In this document: positions 35,025 to 44,951 of the stretch, piece by piece
How the letters are laid out: every line of letters begins with the position of its first letter
Numbering within the stretch: the first letter of the stretch is position 1
NCBI GenBank assembly: GCA_022414725.1
Contig: CM039462.1
Location: forward strand, 121,398,709-121,462,708
Direction of reading: 5' to 3'
DNA: 64,000 nt
Source of the DNA: Microglena sp. YARC
Lineage: Eukaryota > Chlorophyta > Chlorophyceae > Chlamydomonadales > Chlamydomonadaceae
The notes under the pieces: generated by a model
Database searches by the model: none
Told to the model about the DNA's origin: nothing
The model's input: only the letters and a program-made list of their open reading frames with translations
Position numbers and translations under genes: made by a program

Positions 35025-38000
35025 TATGATTATGTGATTTTTCTTACAATATATGGAAGTACCTTCTCATTTGCAGTTTTTTGACCACATTTCAACATAA
35101 TATCGGCTTGCAACTGTGCCGAAGCCATGGCAGAAATGAAAGGCAAGAAGCAGATAGAAATAAGGAGACAGTAGGAAAAGAAATGAGTGAAAAAAACGGG
35201 AAAAGAGAAAAGATAATTACAAAAAACTACAAAAAGAGAAAAATCCAGGCCATGGGCAAAATGGGACAAATACCCCCCTTCCCCCCCCCCCCCCGATTTA
35301 GCTTATGGTAGATTTAGCTTTTGCTTTTGGTCCGGTTTTGGTCGGACCAAAATCAATTTTGGAGCGTAGACTAGTCGATGTTGGTGAAAAGCAAAATCAG
35401 ACAAAAATCGGCCTATCCAAACGCAGTTTTAACCACCCCTTAGCCCGGTGGCAGGCTCTGGGAGCTGCCTAGAAGCTGCTGCTTGAAGCCGGAAGAAGCC
35501 AAGGTGAAGAGCAGTATATGTTTTTACTTTTATGTTTTTACCTTACTTTTTATGTTCTTTATATCTCACGCTTGGCATGTCTTTCATCTAAAGTTTGTCT
35601 TTGTGTGGGCAGTCTTTGTGTGCGCACAACTTTTGTGTGTATATGTGTGTGTGGGGGTGGGGGGTGTGGGGGGGAGGAGTAGGAGGGGGGGGGGGGGGGG
35701 GGGGGGGGGCATAGCTGATAATCATGAGGTAGTTTAGTCCTTCAATGTGTGTTGTTGGTCATCGTGTGTGTGAGTTTTTGTTTTTTGAAGACTCTCATGA
35801 GGTAGTTTGGTCCTTCAAAGTCCTCAACATTTCCATGTTTCCGTTGCCATCCCCACCCCCGCCCACCTCCGTCACTGCACCAGCCAACGGGACAAAGATG
35901 CCCCACCCTGCCCCACCGCACCCCCACCTCACCCGCACCACCCCCGTCACTGCAACAGCCATCCAGACAGGGTCTCAAGGCAAGGAGGGGACTTGGAAGC
36001 TGCTACGAAGGCCTTCCAAAGAGTGTCTGAGGCTTACCACGAGGTCATCGGGAATCAGGAGGTCAGTTTGTTTATGGTTTAGGGTTTGTGTAATCCTGGT
36101 TGATGGAAATGAAACGAGTGCCCAAGCTCTGTGTATGTCTGGAGGGTTTAGGGTTTTTGTGATCCTGTTTGATGGAAATGAAATGAGTGCCCGAGCTCTG
36201 TGTATGTCTGGAGGGTTTAGGGTTTGTGTGATCCTGTTTAATGGAAATGAAATGAGTGCCCGAGCTCTGTGTATGTCTGGAGGGTTTAGGGTTTGTGTGA
36301 TCCTGTTTGATGGGAATAAAATGAGTGCCCAAGCTCTGTGAATGTCTGGAGGGTTTAGGGTTTGTGTGATCCTGTTTGACAGGAATGAAATGAGTGCCCA
36401 AGCTCTGTGTATGTCAGGATGTGACTTCTTGCTGTGTAGAAAAACTGTTGAGGGGAATATTGTGAGACCCTACATATCATGAAATGACATGGACAATATT
36501 CCCCTCGACAACATTACCCCAACATAATGAGGATCTAAACCAATTCAGAACAATTAAAGACATGTATATATAGAGATATAGTTGTATATTAAGATGTGGA
36601 TATATATGTAGATGTGGATGTACATATGGATGCAGATGTAAATATGGATATATATGTAGATGTAGATATGAATGGATTTGTAGATATGGATATGTATGTA
36701 CATGTGGATGTAGATGTGGATAAAGATGTAGATGTGGATGTAGATATGGATGTAGATGTAGATATGGATATGGGTGTGTATGTATATGTATATGTGGATA
36801 TAGATATAGGTATAGGTACCAACTTAGCAATCCTTATGCACACCGATGTATGCTTCGTCCCCTCATCTGCTGAGCGTAGGTTGATGACGAAGAGATGCTG
36901 AGTGAAATAATAAATGCCGAGTTCTTTGAGGAAGCACTGAAGCAATCTGCGTCACCCTTTGAAATGCTTTACATGTGAGTCACACTTTGAATTGCTTCAT
37001 AGTTAATTCACGCTTTGAAGTACTTAATAGTTGATTCACACTTAGAACTGCTTTATAGTTAATTCACACTTTGAAGTACTTAATAGTTGATTCACACTTA
37101 TAACTGCTTTATAGTCGATTCACATTTTGAAGTACTGAATGGTTGATTCACACTTTGAACTGCTTCATAGATGAGTCAGTACTTAATAGTTGAGTCGCAC
37201 TTAGAATTGCTTTATATGTGAGTCACAGTCGTTCAGTTTCTTAAAACAGTCGTTGTAACGAAGCTATGGTTTGTTTTAGATGAGTTGTTGTAAGCAAGAT
37301 ATAGTTTGTTATAAAACAGTTGTTGTAAGAAAGCTATGATTTGTTCGAGGGGGGGGCAAGAAAAAAGATTTCGTACCGCATGTTCAACATGGATAGAGAA
37401 CCTCTAGTACTAGTCGATACAAAAAAAATCAAGTCGATACACCCACGGGGCGGCCGAGATAGAGGGGGGGGGGGGGGGGGGGGGGGGTCCGACCGTTTTC
37501 CCAACTTCATTTCTACTTCATGTAACTTTCTTGCCAGTGCAAATTTTTGAGTGTTAAGTAATTTTCGAGCGTTAAGTACACCATCGAGAAGGGCTCAACG
37601 AGACGAGTACGAATCTGCAATCACTAGTTGGTTACACCCAGTGTGTAATTGGTGGGTGCCCTGGAAGGCACATCCAGGCTGGATGCCAGGCTGGACATCA
37701 CCTACATCTTCGCGCCCAGCGTCGCACGAGCGGCTGTTAGGCTAAAAAACGCGCGACCGCAACGCATTCGTATGCGCGTTCTGAATTCTGGTCCCTGACG
37801 AGGTTCCTAAAGCAGTCGAGCCTGGGATCTAGCCCCTGCCCCCCCCCCCCCCCCCCCCCTCACTCCCTCCTCCCCACCCACCACACACAAACACATCACC
37901 CCCACCCACCCCCACCACACCCGAGTAGACCCTCAGGCTCCAGAATACAATTTGAGTCAATTAAACCATGATTATGATGATGATAATGATAGATAGACAG

Positions 38001-41000
38001 ACAAATAATGCCTCCGGTCCTTTTCATACCTGGGTGATCTCCTCCAAGGGCCCCGACTACTGATATTGTTTATTTTTGGTGGTATGATTGGAAAGGTCTT
38101 GACGAGATGATGCTCATGGACCCCCCTTTCACTATGTAATACTGTCTGGGTGTCCAGATATGAAGCCTCAGGGGGGGGGGGGGGGGGGGGGGGGTAGGGG
38201 TCAAAAAAACAATTTCTGAACATGCGGTCTGCAAACTTTATTCTTGCCCCCCACTCGGGTTTGTTATAAAACAGTTGTAGTAAGGAAGCTATGGTTTGTT
38301 ATACAAAAAATAGGAAGAAAACTATGTACAAACCTAAGGTATTGTGGTCCCCTGAAACTCCTCAATGCTCCCCACACACACCCTCACACCCTTGACTTAA
38401 CAACATTCAACCTTCTCCCCCCTCCCCTGCCCCCCACCCTCCCCACCTACCCACCCACCACCACCACCACTCCTTCACAAACACATGCACAGACTCCCGT
38501 TTACTTACCCACTCACCCCACCAAAGCTCCTTGACGTGATTCAGAAACCTCGGTGGCTGCAACACAGACAAGAGCCTGTGATGAAAACAAGCGACAACAA
38601 GGGGAACTAATCAGCCTAATCTCATTCCCCATCCCAATCCCCCCCCCCCCCCCACACACACACACACACACATGCATCCCCCCACATGCACACACTCCCT
38701 TATGCTTACCTGCACTACGCAGACAAGAGCGTATGATGAAACCTCACCACACACCACACACCATACCACATCACCCCACCACACACCACACACCATACCA
38801 CATCACACACCACACACCACAACACACACACCACACACACCACACCACACACCACACCATACCACATCACACCAACACACAACATACCATCCCACGTCAC
38901 ACCAATACACACCACACACCACACCACACCACACAGCACCACACCACACAGCACAACATGCCACACCACACACTACACACCACCACACCATACCACACCA
39001 TACACCACACCACATCACACCTAACACCACACACCATCATACCACACCACACCACCACCCACCACCCAGACCACCACACCATCCAGACAAGAGTGTACTA
39101 TGTAATCAGGCAACAGCACCGCCGCCCCACCATCCCGCTACAACCACACACCAACCCCACCACACCAACGCCCACCACCCACAACCCACCCTCAACCCAC
39201 CCACCCCACCACCCAGACACAAGCATATAATGAATTCAGGCAACAGACCTAACCCACCCCACCACCACCCACCTCACCACCCCACCACCCAGGCACGAGC
39301 ATCATGATGAACCCAGACAACATCGAGGGGAAGTCGTCCAAAGCCCCCCACCCCCACCTAGCAACCCCATCCACTCCACCACCCAGACACGAGCACATGA
39401 TGAACTCGGGCAACATGAAGGGGAACTCGTCCAAAGCCCCCACCCCCACCGCACCCTACCTCACCACCCCACCACCCAGACACGAGGCATATGATGAACT
39501 CGGGCAACATCGAGGGGAAGTCGTCCAAAGCCCCCCCACCCCCCACCTAACAATCCCACACCAGACACGAGCATATGTTGAACTCGGGCAACATCGAAGG
39601 GAAGTCGTCCAAAGCCCCCACCCCCCACCTAACAACCCACCACCCCACCACCCAGACACGAGCATATGATGAACTCGGGCAACATCGAGGGGAAGTCGTC
39701 CAAAGCCCCCCCACCACACCTATCAACCCACCACCCAGACACGAGCATATAATGAACTCGGGCAACATGAAGGGGAACTCGTCCCAATCCGCCCCACCCC
39801 ACCCCACCTCACCACCCTACCACCCAGACACGAGCGTATAATGAACTCGGCCAACATGAAAGGGGAACTCGTCCCAATCCGCCCACCACCCCACCTAACA
39901 ACCCCACCACCACCACCCAGACACAAGCATTCAATGAACTCGGGCAACATGAAGGGGAACTCGTCCCAATCCGCCCCACCCCCCACCTAACAACCCCACC
40001 ACCCCACACCCAGACACAAGCATGCAATGAACTCGGGCAACATGAAGGGGAACTCGTCCCAATCCGCCCCACCCCCCACCTAACAACCCCACCACCCCAC
40101 CACCCAGACAACAAGCATGTAATTAAACTCGGGCAACATGAAGGGGAACTCGTCCCAATCCGCCCCACCCCCACCCACCTCACCACCCCACCACCCAGAC
40201 ACGAGCGTATGATCAAGTCAGACAACACCAAGGAGAACTCAGCCAGCTACTCTCCGGAGTTTTTGAACAGCACAGGAGGGGACGAACGATACAATCAAGA
40301 AATTTGGAAGAGAATTCACAAATCTCTGCAGCAAAAACGCAAAGCTGGCAAAGGTAAGATTGTATGCATGCATGCATGCATGTGTGGATGGAAGAGAATT
40401 TACATATTACTGCAGCACAAACGTAAAGCTGGCAATGGTATAATTGTATGCATGCATGTGTGGATGGAAGAGAATTTACGTATTACTGCAGCACAAACGT
40501 AAAGATGGCAATGGTACGATGGTATGTATGCATGTTTGTTGTTGCTTTGAATTCTCTTCCATCCACACATGTATGCATGCATGCATGTGTGGATGGAAGA
40601 GAATTCAAAGCAACAACAAACACAGCAAAACCAGCAACAAACACAACACAACACCAACAACACCAACAACACCAACACAACACCAACAACACCAACAAAA
40701 CAACAACAAACACAGCAAAACCAGCAGCAAACACAGCAGCAACAACAATAACAACAACAAACACAACACAACAGCAACAACAACAGCAACAACAACAGCA
40801 ACAAACACAACACAACGAACTCAGCAGCAACAGCGACAATGACAGCAACAACAACAACAAACACAACACAACAAACTCAGCAGCAACAACGACAATGACA
40901 GCAACAACAACAAAAACAACAAAAACAACACAACACAACAAATTCAGCAGCATCAGCAACAACAACAACAACAACAACAACAGCAGCAGCAGCAGCAGCA

Positions 41001-41005
41001 GCAAA

Positions 41006-41038
<33 letters not shown>

Positions 41039-41087
41039 ACACAGCAACAAACACAGCAGCAGCAACAATATCAACAACAACAACAGC

Positions 41088-41133
<46 letters not shown>

Positions 41134-41642
41134 CAACGGACATCCTCATAGGAATGAGACACTACTGGATGAGCTTCTAGCAGTCTCTGAGTCTGACCTG
41201 GCTTGTCTCCCACCACCACACACACACACCACCACCTCCACCACACACTCAACACACACACACCACCAAATACTCAACACACACACTCAACACACTACAC
41301 ACACACCACCACACACTCACACACATGCAACTTGCAGCGGCATCCAGCGAGAAGCTAACAAAGTTCGATGGCAGCCGGCAGCAGCGATGGCAGATGTTCA
41401 TTGAGTTTTTCGTAGGCGAGCTGCATCACCACCATGATTCTCCCGCGGATGCTCCTACTGCCATTGAAAGTAGCGCCCAGGTACTGGTAGGGACCGCGGT
41501 TTAGTAGTAGGCCCTAGTAGTAGTCGTAGTAGTAGAAGTAGTAGGAGTTGTAGTAGTAGTAGTCGTAGTAGTAGAAGTAGTTGTTGTAGTAGTAGTAGTC
41601 ATAGTAGTAGTAGTAGTAGTAGTAGCTGTTGTAGTAGTAGTG

Positions 41643-41676
<34 letters not shown>

Positions 41677-41775
41677 GCCTTAGTAGTAGGCCCTATAAGT
41701 AGTCGTAGTAGTAGAAGTAGTAGTAGTAGTAGAAGTAGTAGTAGTAGTCGTCGTAGTAGTAGTAGTAGTAGGCCT

Positions 41776-41808
<33 letters not shown>

Positions 41809-41812
41809 GCCT

Positions 41813-41857
<45 letters not shown>

Positions 41858-41885
41858 AAGTAGTAGTAGTAGTAGTAGTAGGCCT

Positions 41886-41918
<33 letters not shown>

Positions 41919-41998
41919 GCCTTAGAAGTAGTAGTAGTAGTAGTAGTAGTAGGCCTTAGAAGTAGTAGTAGTAGTAGTAGTAGTAGGCCTTAGAAGTA

Positions 41999-42032
<34 letters not shown>

Positions 42033-42090
42033 GCCTAGTAGTAGTAGTAGAAGTAGTTGTAGTAGTAGTAGTAGTAGTAGTAGTAGGCTT

Positions 42091-42161
<71 letters not shown>

Positions 42162-42457
42162 GCCTTAGGAAGTAGTAGTAGTAGTAGAAAGTAGTAGTAG
42201 TAGTAGTAGGCCTTAGATTAGTAGTAGTAGTAGTAGTAGTAGTAGGGGCCCTTGTAGTAGTAGTAGTAGGCCTTAGTAGTAGAAGTAGGCCCTTCAGTTG
42301 TGTTGTGTTTGCTACTTCCTATAATTGCTGATTGTTTTGTGCATTTCCTTGCGTTGCTGCTATGTATGCGTCTTTCAGTGACAGGGTCGCCAATAGGCTG
42401 AAGAGACTTTCTCAACCCTTGAAACAATCGAGACCACCTCTAGATTACGGGGGGGGG

Positions 42458-42490
<33 letters not shown>

Positions 42491-43138
42491 TTCTGTCCGG
42501 CTTCCCGTGGTCTCTGTGTTTATCGATTGTGGTTGGGTCTTTGTTTTCAGTCAGGCGGTAGATTTCTTTGGACCACGAACCTGATTGAAGCACCATCTAC
42601 TCACATTCACCCCCAACCCCCACCACCTAATCACACCCAACCCTAACCCACACCACCCACACCACCCAATCCACACCACCCAACCCACACCACCCACACC
42701 CAATCCCAAGCACCACCACCCACACCTCCCACACTGCCCGCACCCAACCCCAACCCACATCCACACCACCCACATCCAACTCCAACCCACACCACCCACA
42801 CCCAACCCCAAGCACCACCTACTCACACCCAACCCCAATCCACACCACCTACACCCAACCCCAACTCACACCACCCACACCCAATCCAAGCACAACCACC
42901 CACACCTCCACACCACCCTACACCAACCCAAACCACGCTATCCACACCGCAACTTGCACACACTCCTACCCTCTTCACCCAAATTTCACAGAAGTCGAAA
43001 GCGGATATGCAGCTGGCAGTGCCTAATAGATTGAGCCAGATGACGAAAAAAAACAAAAAGAGAACGACCTATGGCTTCTACATGAAATGGACTAGGAGGA
43101 TTATATGCGTGCAGCTAGTCTTGTTCCTGCTGAAGTAG
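31024..43138 (+). CDS. J-domain co-chaperone, 7 exons, complete
   Basis: Join 31024-31062, 33079-33134, 35959-36061, 36880-36974, 40199-40353, 41338-41480 and 42992-43138: 245 residues, all GT-AG and in phase. The N-terminus is a J domain: LSVLGLQ (helix I), [16 protein letters not shown] (helix II), HPD at residues 33-35, and [17 protein letters not shown] (helix III). J domains stimulate the ATPase of Hsp70 through HPD, so this is a class C (DNAJC-type) co-chaperone because no Gly/Phe or zinc-finger region follows. The rest (67-245) is charged, with [16 protein letters not shown] near 158-173 and a Lys-rich tail ([17 protein letters not shown]). I do not recognise the client or subfamily. 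The ATG is chosen because an in-frame stop lies 48 bases upstream. Confidence 0.8.
31340..32720. repeat. 65-bp satellite in intron 1
   Basis: About 21 head-to-tail copies of a 65-bp unit (ACCATGCAAGCTACCTGG, CCGCATCAATGAATTGTCC, AACCTCCATGCACCCACTAC...). Copies are almost identical until the last three, which have deletions. This suggests recent expansion or homogenisation. Confidence 0.95.
32721..33078. other. poly-C and CCACC-rich intron end
   Basis: (CCA)n, a poly-C run near 32806-32824, and pyrimidine-rich sequence leading to the exon 2 acceptor. No gene. Confidence 0.6.
33079..33134 (+). CDS. J-domain gene, exon 2
   Basis: Acceptor GATCTCAG, donor GGCCTG|GTAGGT. Encodes [18 protein letters not shown] plus two bases of the Cys codon that precedes HPD. 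Ends in phase 2. Confidence 0.8.
33135..34640. repeat. intron 2, first part: repeat remnants
   Basis: 33690-34060 matches the family at 9440-9700 and contains a direct duplication (AATCAGCTGTAGTCC and TTTTGGGCGTAGCC at 33910 and 33990). 34300-34440 resembles 45.36-45.48 kb. 34530-34640 is the left arm of a foldback element (family F). No gene. Confidence 0.55.
34535..35495. mobile_element. foldback element family F, split by an insertion
   Basis: Arms CAGCAACTTCTAGGCAGCTC (34540s) and GGGAGCTGCCTAGAAGCTGC (35460s) are inverted repeats. Uninterrupted copies lie at 47095-47255 and 47545-47700. Here the element is split by the insertion at 34647-35439. Confidence 0.7.
34647..35439. mobile_element. 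Harbinger/Tourist-like element with TTA target duplication
   Basis: Starts GGGGTGGTT and ends AACCACCCC (inverted), flanked on both sides by TTA (34644-34646 and 35440-35442). The flanks rejoin into the family F sequence CTTGGGG-TTAGCCC, as in the empty copy at 47200 (TTTGGGGCTTAGCCC). TTA duplication with G-rich ends is typical of PIF/Harbinger MITEs. Internally: GCTTTTGCTTTTGGTCCG at both ends, a (GA)n tract at 34962-35020, and no transposase. Confidence 0.75.
35496..35958. repeat. intron 2, last part
   Basis: GT-rich sequence and poly-G to 35709, then two copies of CATGAGGTAGTTTGGTCCTTCAA-type text (35725, 35797), then CCCCACC-rich sequence to the acceptor. No gene. Confidence 0.6.
35959..36061 (+). 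CDS. J-domain gene, exon 3 (HPD)
   Basis: Acceptor CTGCAACAG, donor CAGGAG|GTCAGT. Opens with one base to complete Cys32, then [19 protein letters not shown] and [15 protein letters not shown]. The HPD motif and helix III are unmistakable J-domain sequence. Confidence 0.85.
36065..36415. repeat. 69-bp repeat in intron 3
   Basis: Five copies of TTTAGGGTTTGTGTGATCCTG, then AAATGAAATGAGTGCCC and AGCTCTGTGTATGTCTGGAGG. The 69-bp length equals 23 codons, so a minus-strand frame stays open for 109 codons; no other sign of a gene. Confidence 0.85.
36590..36815. repeat. GATGTA/GATATG hexamer array
   Basis: Tandem GATGTAGATGTGGATGTAGA sequence in intron 3; open frames (VDVDMD) are by-products. Confidence 0.85.
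36880..36974 (+). CDS. J-domain gene, exon 4
   Basis: Acceptor TGAGCGTAG (weak tract), donor TTTACAT|GTGAGT. Encodes [18 protein letters not shown] and [13 protein letters not shown]. Acidic, helical. Ends in phase 2. Confidence 0.75.
36975..37235 (+). repeat. repeats derived from exon 4 end and donor
   Basis: The junction CTTTGAAATGCTTTACATGT with GAGTCACA is echoed by about eight ~33-bp units (CACACTTTGAATTGCTTCATAGTTAATT...), ending with TTAGAATTGCTTTATATGTGAGTCACAG at 37202. Direct downstream duplication of a donor site, then decay. Confidence 0.65.
37236..38550. other. intron 4: poly-G, poly-C and plain sequence
   Basis: Poly-G runs near 37467-37487 and 38171-38194, poly-C near 37839-37858. 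A segment containing GTTATAAAACAGTTGTAGTAAGGAAG is shared by 37310 and 38263. No gene recognised. Confidence 0.5.
38560..40198 (+). repeat. array of exon 5 start copies
   Basis: At least 13 copies of the exon 5 acceptor and start (CACCCAG|ACACGAGCATATGATGAACTC, then GGGCAACATGAAGGGGAACTCG) at intervals of ~65-90 bp. They begin near 38568 and are densest from 39220 to 40150, separated by CACCCCACC sequence. 38730-39060 is a CACACCACACC tract. The true exon at 40199 reads ATGATCAAGTCAGACAACACC. Copies encode stops or shifts and are not exons. Confidence 0.85.
40199..40353 (+). CDS. J-domain gene, exon 5
   Basis: Acceptor CCACCCAG, donor GGCAAAG|GTAAGA. Codons include [37 protein letters not shown] and QQKRKAGK. 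Only this last copy of the array keeps the frame. Ends in phase 1 and joins exon 6 through GCG (Ala150). Confidence 0.8.
40370..40525 (+). other. two downstream copies of exon 5 end
   Basis: GAAGAGAATTTACATATTACTGC...AAAGCTGGCAATG|GTATAA (40391-40444) and GAAGAGAATTTACGTATTACTGC...AAAGATGGCAATG|GTACG (40468-40520) repeat the end of exon 5 and its donor, each preceded by CATGCATGTGTGGAT. Confidence 0.8.
40533..40622. repeat. 39-nt inverted repeat (hairpin)
   Basis: Arm TTTGAATTCTCTTCCATCCA within 40533-40571 pairs perfectly with TGGATGGAAGAGAATTCAAA within 40584-40622, with a 12-nt loop of TATGCATGCATG. One arm is another copy of the exon 5 end repeat, in inverted orientation. Confidence 0.85.
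40623..41337 (+). repeat. CAA/CAG/AAC array in intron 5, with one non-repeat island
   Basis: 40623-41130 is (CAA)n and (CAG)n sequence with CAACACAACA variants. 41131-41210 is not repeat and reads [16 protein letters not shown] and [10 protein letters not shown] on the plus strand; the minus strand is open too. (CA)n and (CACCA)n follow to the exon 6 acceptor. Exons 5 and 6 join in phase without it, so it is treated as intronic. Confidence 0.7.
41338..41480 (+). CDS. J-domain gene, exon 6
   Basis: Acceptor CAACTTGCAG, donor GCCCAG|GTACTG. Completes Ala150 and encodes [37 protein letters not shown] and [11 protein letters not shown] His run lies at 178-181. Phase 0 out. Confidence 0.8.
41500..42300. 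repeat. (TAG)n array
   Basis: About 0.8 kb of TAGTAGTAG with GAAGTAG variants, broken at intervals by AGGCCTTAG (near 41678, 41770, 41809, 41881, 41918 and on), giving a loose higher-order pattern. Confidence 0.9.
42301..42991. repeat. intron 6, last part
   Basis: 42379-42430 resembles SINE family A (GCCAATAGGCTGAAGAGAC). Poly-G with one A at 42450-42489. 42600-42960 is CCCACACCACC sequence. Possible alternative exons at 42379 and 42549 were rejected for phase or lack of a donor. Confidence 0.6.
42992..43138 (+). CDS. J-domain gene, terminal exon
   Basis: Acceptor ATTTCACAG. Encodes [36 protein letters not shown] and [12 protein letters not shown], then TAG. Phase 0 follows exon 6. The last ~30 bases (GTGCAGCTAGTCTTG...GAAGTAGTT) are echoed downstream. 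Confidence 0.7.
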   Translation, partial: KSKADMQLAVPNRLSQMTKKNKKRTTYGFYMKWTRRIICVQLVLFLLK

Positions 43139-43460
43139 TTGTTAGTTGGGTTGGGATGTGTTGGGGTGGGTAAGTTGGTTGGGTTGGGTTGGTGTAGTTG
43201 TTGTATAAGTCTTTTTTGCAGGGAACGTCAATACGATATCATATGACATAATATCATCAGATGATTTCATATGATGCCGGCAATCTTACAAGGCTAAAGT
43301 TCCCATTTATATACAATATCATATGATGTAGTTGGTATGCTATCATAGGAAATCAAACCCGCCTTTGGTCAACTGTCAGGAACTCTGAGGTCATCTCAGA
43401 GCTCCCATAGCCTAGTATTCCCTGACATAACATCATATGATATGCCGGTCTGTACATATT
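43139..43460. mobile_element. AT-rich MITE copy after the J-domain gene
   Basis: 43218-43460 begins CAGGGAACGTCAATACG and contains ATATCATATGACATAATATC, GATGCCGGCAATC and TCGCCTTTGGTCAAC-type text shared with copies near 3.1, 18.9 and 27.1 kb. A 60-bp non-family segment (AGGAACTCTGAGGTCATCTC) lies inside. Confidence 0.6.
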
Positions 43461-43464
43461 TGTG

Positions 43465-44535
43465 CAGCTAGTCATGCTTTTGTTGAAGTATTCCATGCTG
43501 TTTAAGTATACCATGTAGTGCACACCATTCACCAGATCCCCTATGATTTATGCATATGTGTGAAGGTGATTGTGGTAGTGGTGGGATGGGTGGGGAGTGG
43601 GTGGGGGTCTGATATCTAGTGGAGCTTCCTGGAAGCTGCTGACCATACATATTAAATGATAACATTGGTATTTTATATTTGTGCAGGTATTCATGCTGTT
43701 GAAGTAGTAACCTGCCACTGATTGTTTTGGGGTCTACGAATGGTACCTTCCAGCCAGCTCCATTAGCCAGCCACTGAGTGAATTTCATTTGTTATGCTAG
43801 TCTTGTGGTTGTTGAAATAGTTGACTGCCACTGGTTATTTTGGGAGCTACGGATGGTAGCTTCCAGCCAGCTCCATTCGCCAGCCACTGGGAAGATTTTA
43901 TTTGTTATGCTAGTCTTGTGGAAGTTGAAGTAGTTGACTACCGTTGGCTATTTGGGGGGGCTACGGATGGTAGCTTCCAGTCAGCTCCGTTCGCCAGCCA
44001 CTGGGAAGATTATATTTTTAATGCTAGTCATGTGGTTGTTGAAGTAGTAACCTGCCACTGATTATTTTGGGGGCCATGGATGGTTGCTTCCAGCCAGCTC
44101 CACTGGCCAGCCACTGGGTAGGTTATACTTGTATGCTAGTCTTGTGGATGTTGAAGTAGTAACCTGCCACTGATTATTTTGGGGGCTATGGATGGTTGCT
44201 TCCAGCCAGCTCCACTGGCCAGCCACTGGGTAGGTTATACTTGTATGCTAGTCTTGTGGATGTTGAAGTAGTAACCTGCCACTGATTATTTTGGGGGCTA
44301 TGGATGGTTGCTTCCAGCCAGCTCCACTGGCCAGCCACTGGGTAGGTTATACTTGTATGCTAGTCTTGTGGATGTTAAAGTACTTGACTACACTGGTTGT
44401 TTTTTGTGGGCTACCTGCTCCGCTGGCAGCTTCCTGGCAGCTCCACTGGTTATTTTGGGGGGTAACCGTACCGCTGGCAGCTTCCTGGCAGCTCCTTTAG
44501 CCATCCACTGCTTAAAAACCAGTGGTCGTTGAAGT
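43465..44535 (+). repeat. ~115-bp tandem array echoing the J-domain gene end
   Basis: Units near 43467, 43680, 43795, 43910, 44025, 44137, 44252 and 44360 share ATGCTAGTCTTGTGG, TTGAAGTAGT, ACCTGCCACTGATTATTTTG and CTTCCAGCCAGCTCCACTGG. The first block resembles the end of the terminal exon. The 44130-44350 copies are nearly identical. Confidence 0.75.
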
Positions 44536-44589
44536 AGTTTACTACAGCCACGTCTAAGTACTTTTCTGACAAACAGCCTCTTTCAGTGA

Positions 44590-44795
44590 TTTACAATGGT
44601 CTAGTGGTAGACCAGATTGCTTAAGAATGAAGAGTCGGGGGTTCGACTCCCCCTTCGGTCGCTCTTGGCGTCGCAGGTCGTCGTCAACCGCGATGGTAGC
44701 TTGTCCAGTTGAGGTAGGAGACCGCTCCCCACCCGCATGCGACGGGCTCCCTTAACACCACGCCCCACCAGGCGGTATCATCACCTTTTTCTTAC
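44590..44795 (+). mobile_element. tRNA-derived SINE (copy 2)
   Basis: A-box-like TGGTCTAGTGG (44597) and B-box GGTTCGACTCC (44640-44650), followed by a body with CGTCAACCGCGATGGTAGC and CTCCCTTAACACCAC. The body matches the minus-strand copy at 19.32-19.50 kb. The 5' end does not pair with the 3' end as a tRNA acceptor stem would. Confidence 0.75.
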
Positions 44796-44951
44796 AAACA
44801 GAAACAGCGAAGACTAAAGCCGCTTCCATGTAGCAGCCAGTTCAGTACATGCACATGTATGTACGTGTGTTACAGCCCCCCCCTGTACGGTTGCAGTACA
44901 GCCACCGCTACCTCCCATGATTGCGCTCCTCGCCATGTTTCATGTTGTTAC

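Noticed and set aside
38553..40231. His/Pro/Thr-rich frames in the exon 5 array
   Set aside because: They arise from CACCCCACC spacers and repeated exon-edge copies; stops or shifts occur in each copy's proper frame.
40448..41404. Poly-Gln protein of 318 codons
   Set aside because: Mostly (CAA)n in an intron. It has no start context and runs across a splice-supported exon in another frame.
42379..42450. Exon reading [16 protein letters not shown] in the J-domain gene
   Set aside because: The phase does not match exon 6, and the sequence matches SINE-like family A (GCCAATAGGCTGAAGAGAC).
42549..42646. Alternative last exon ([16 protein letters not shown])
   Set aside because: In phase after exon 6 and ending in a stop, but mostly CCACACC repeat. 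The exon at 42992 is also in phase and less repetitive. Could still be an alternative end.
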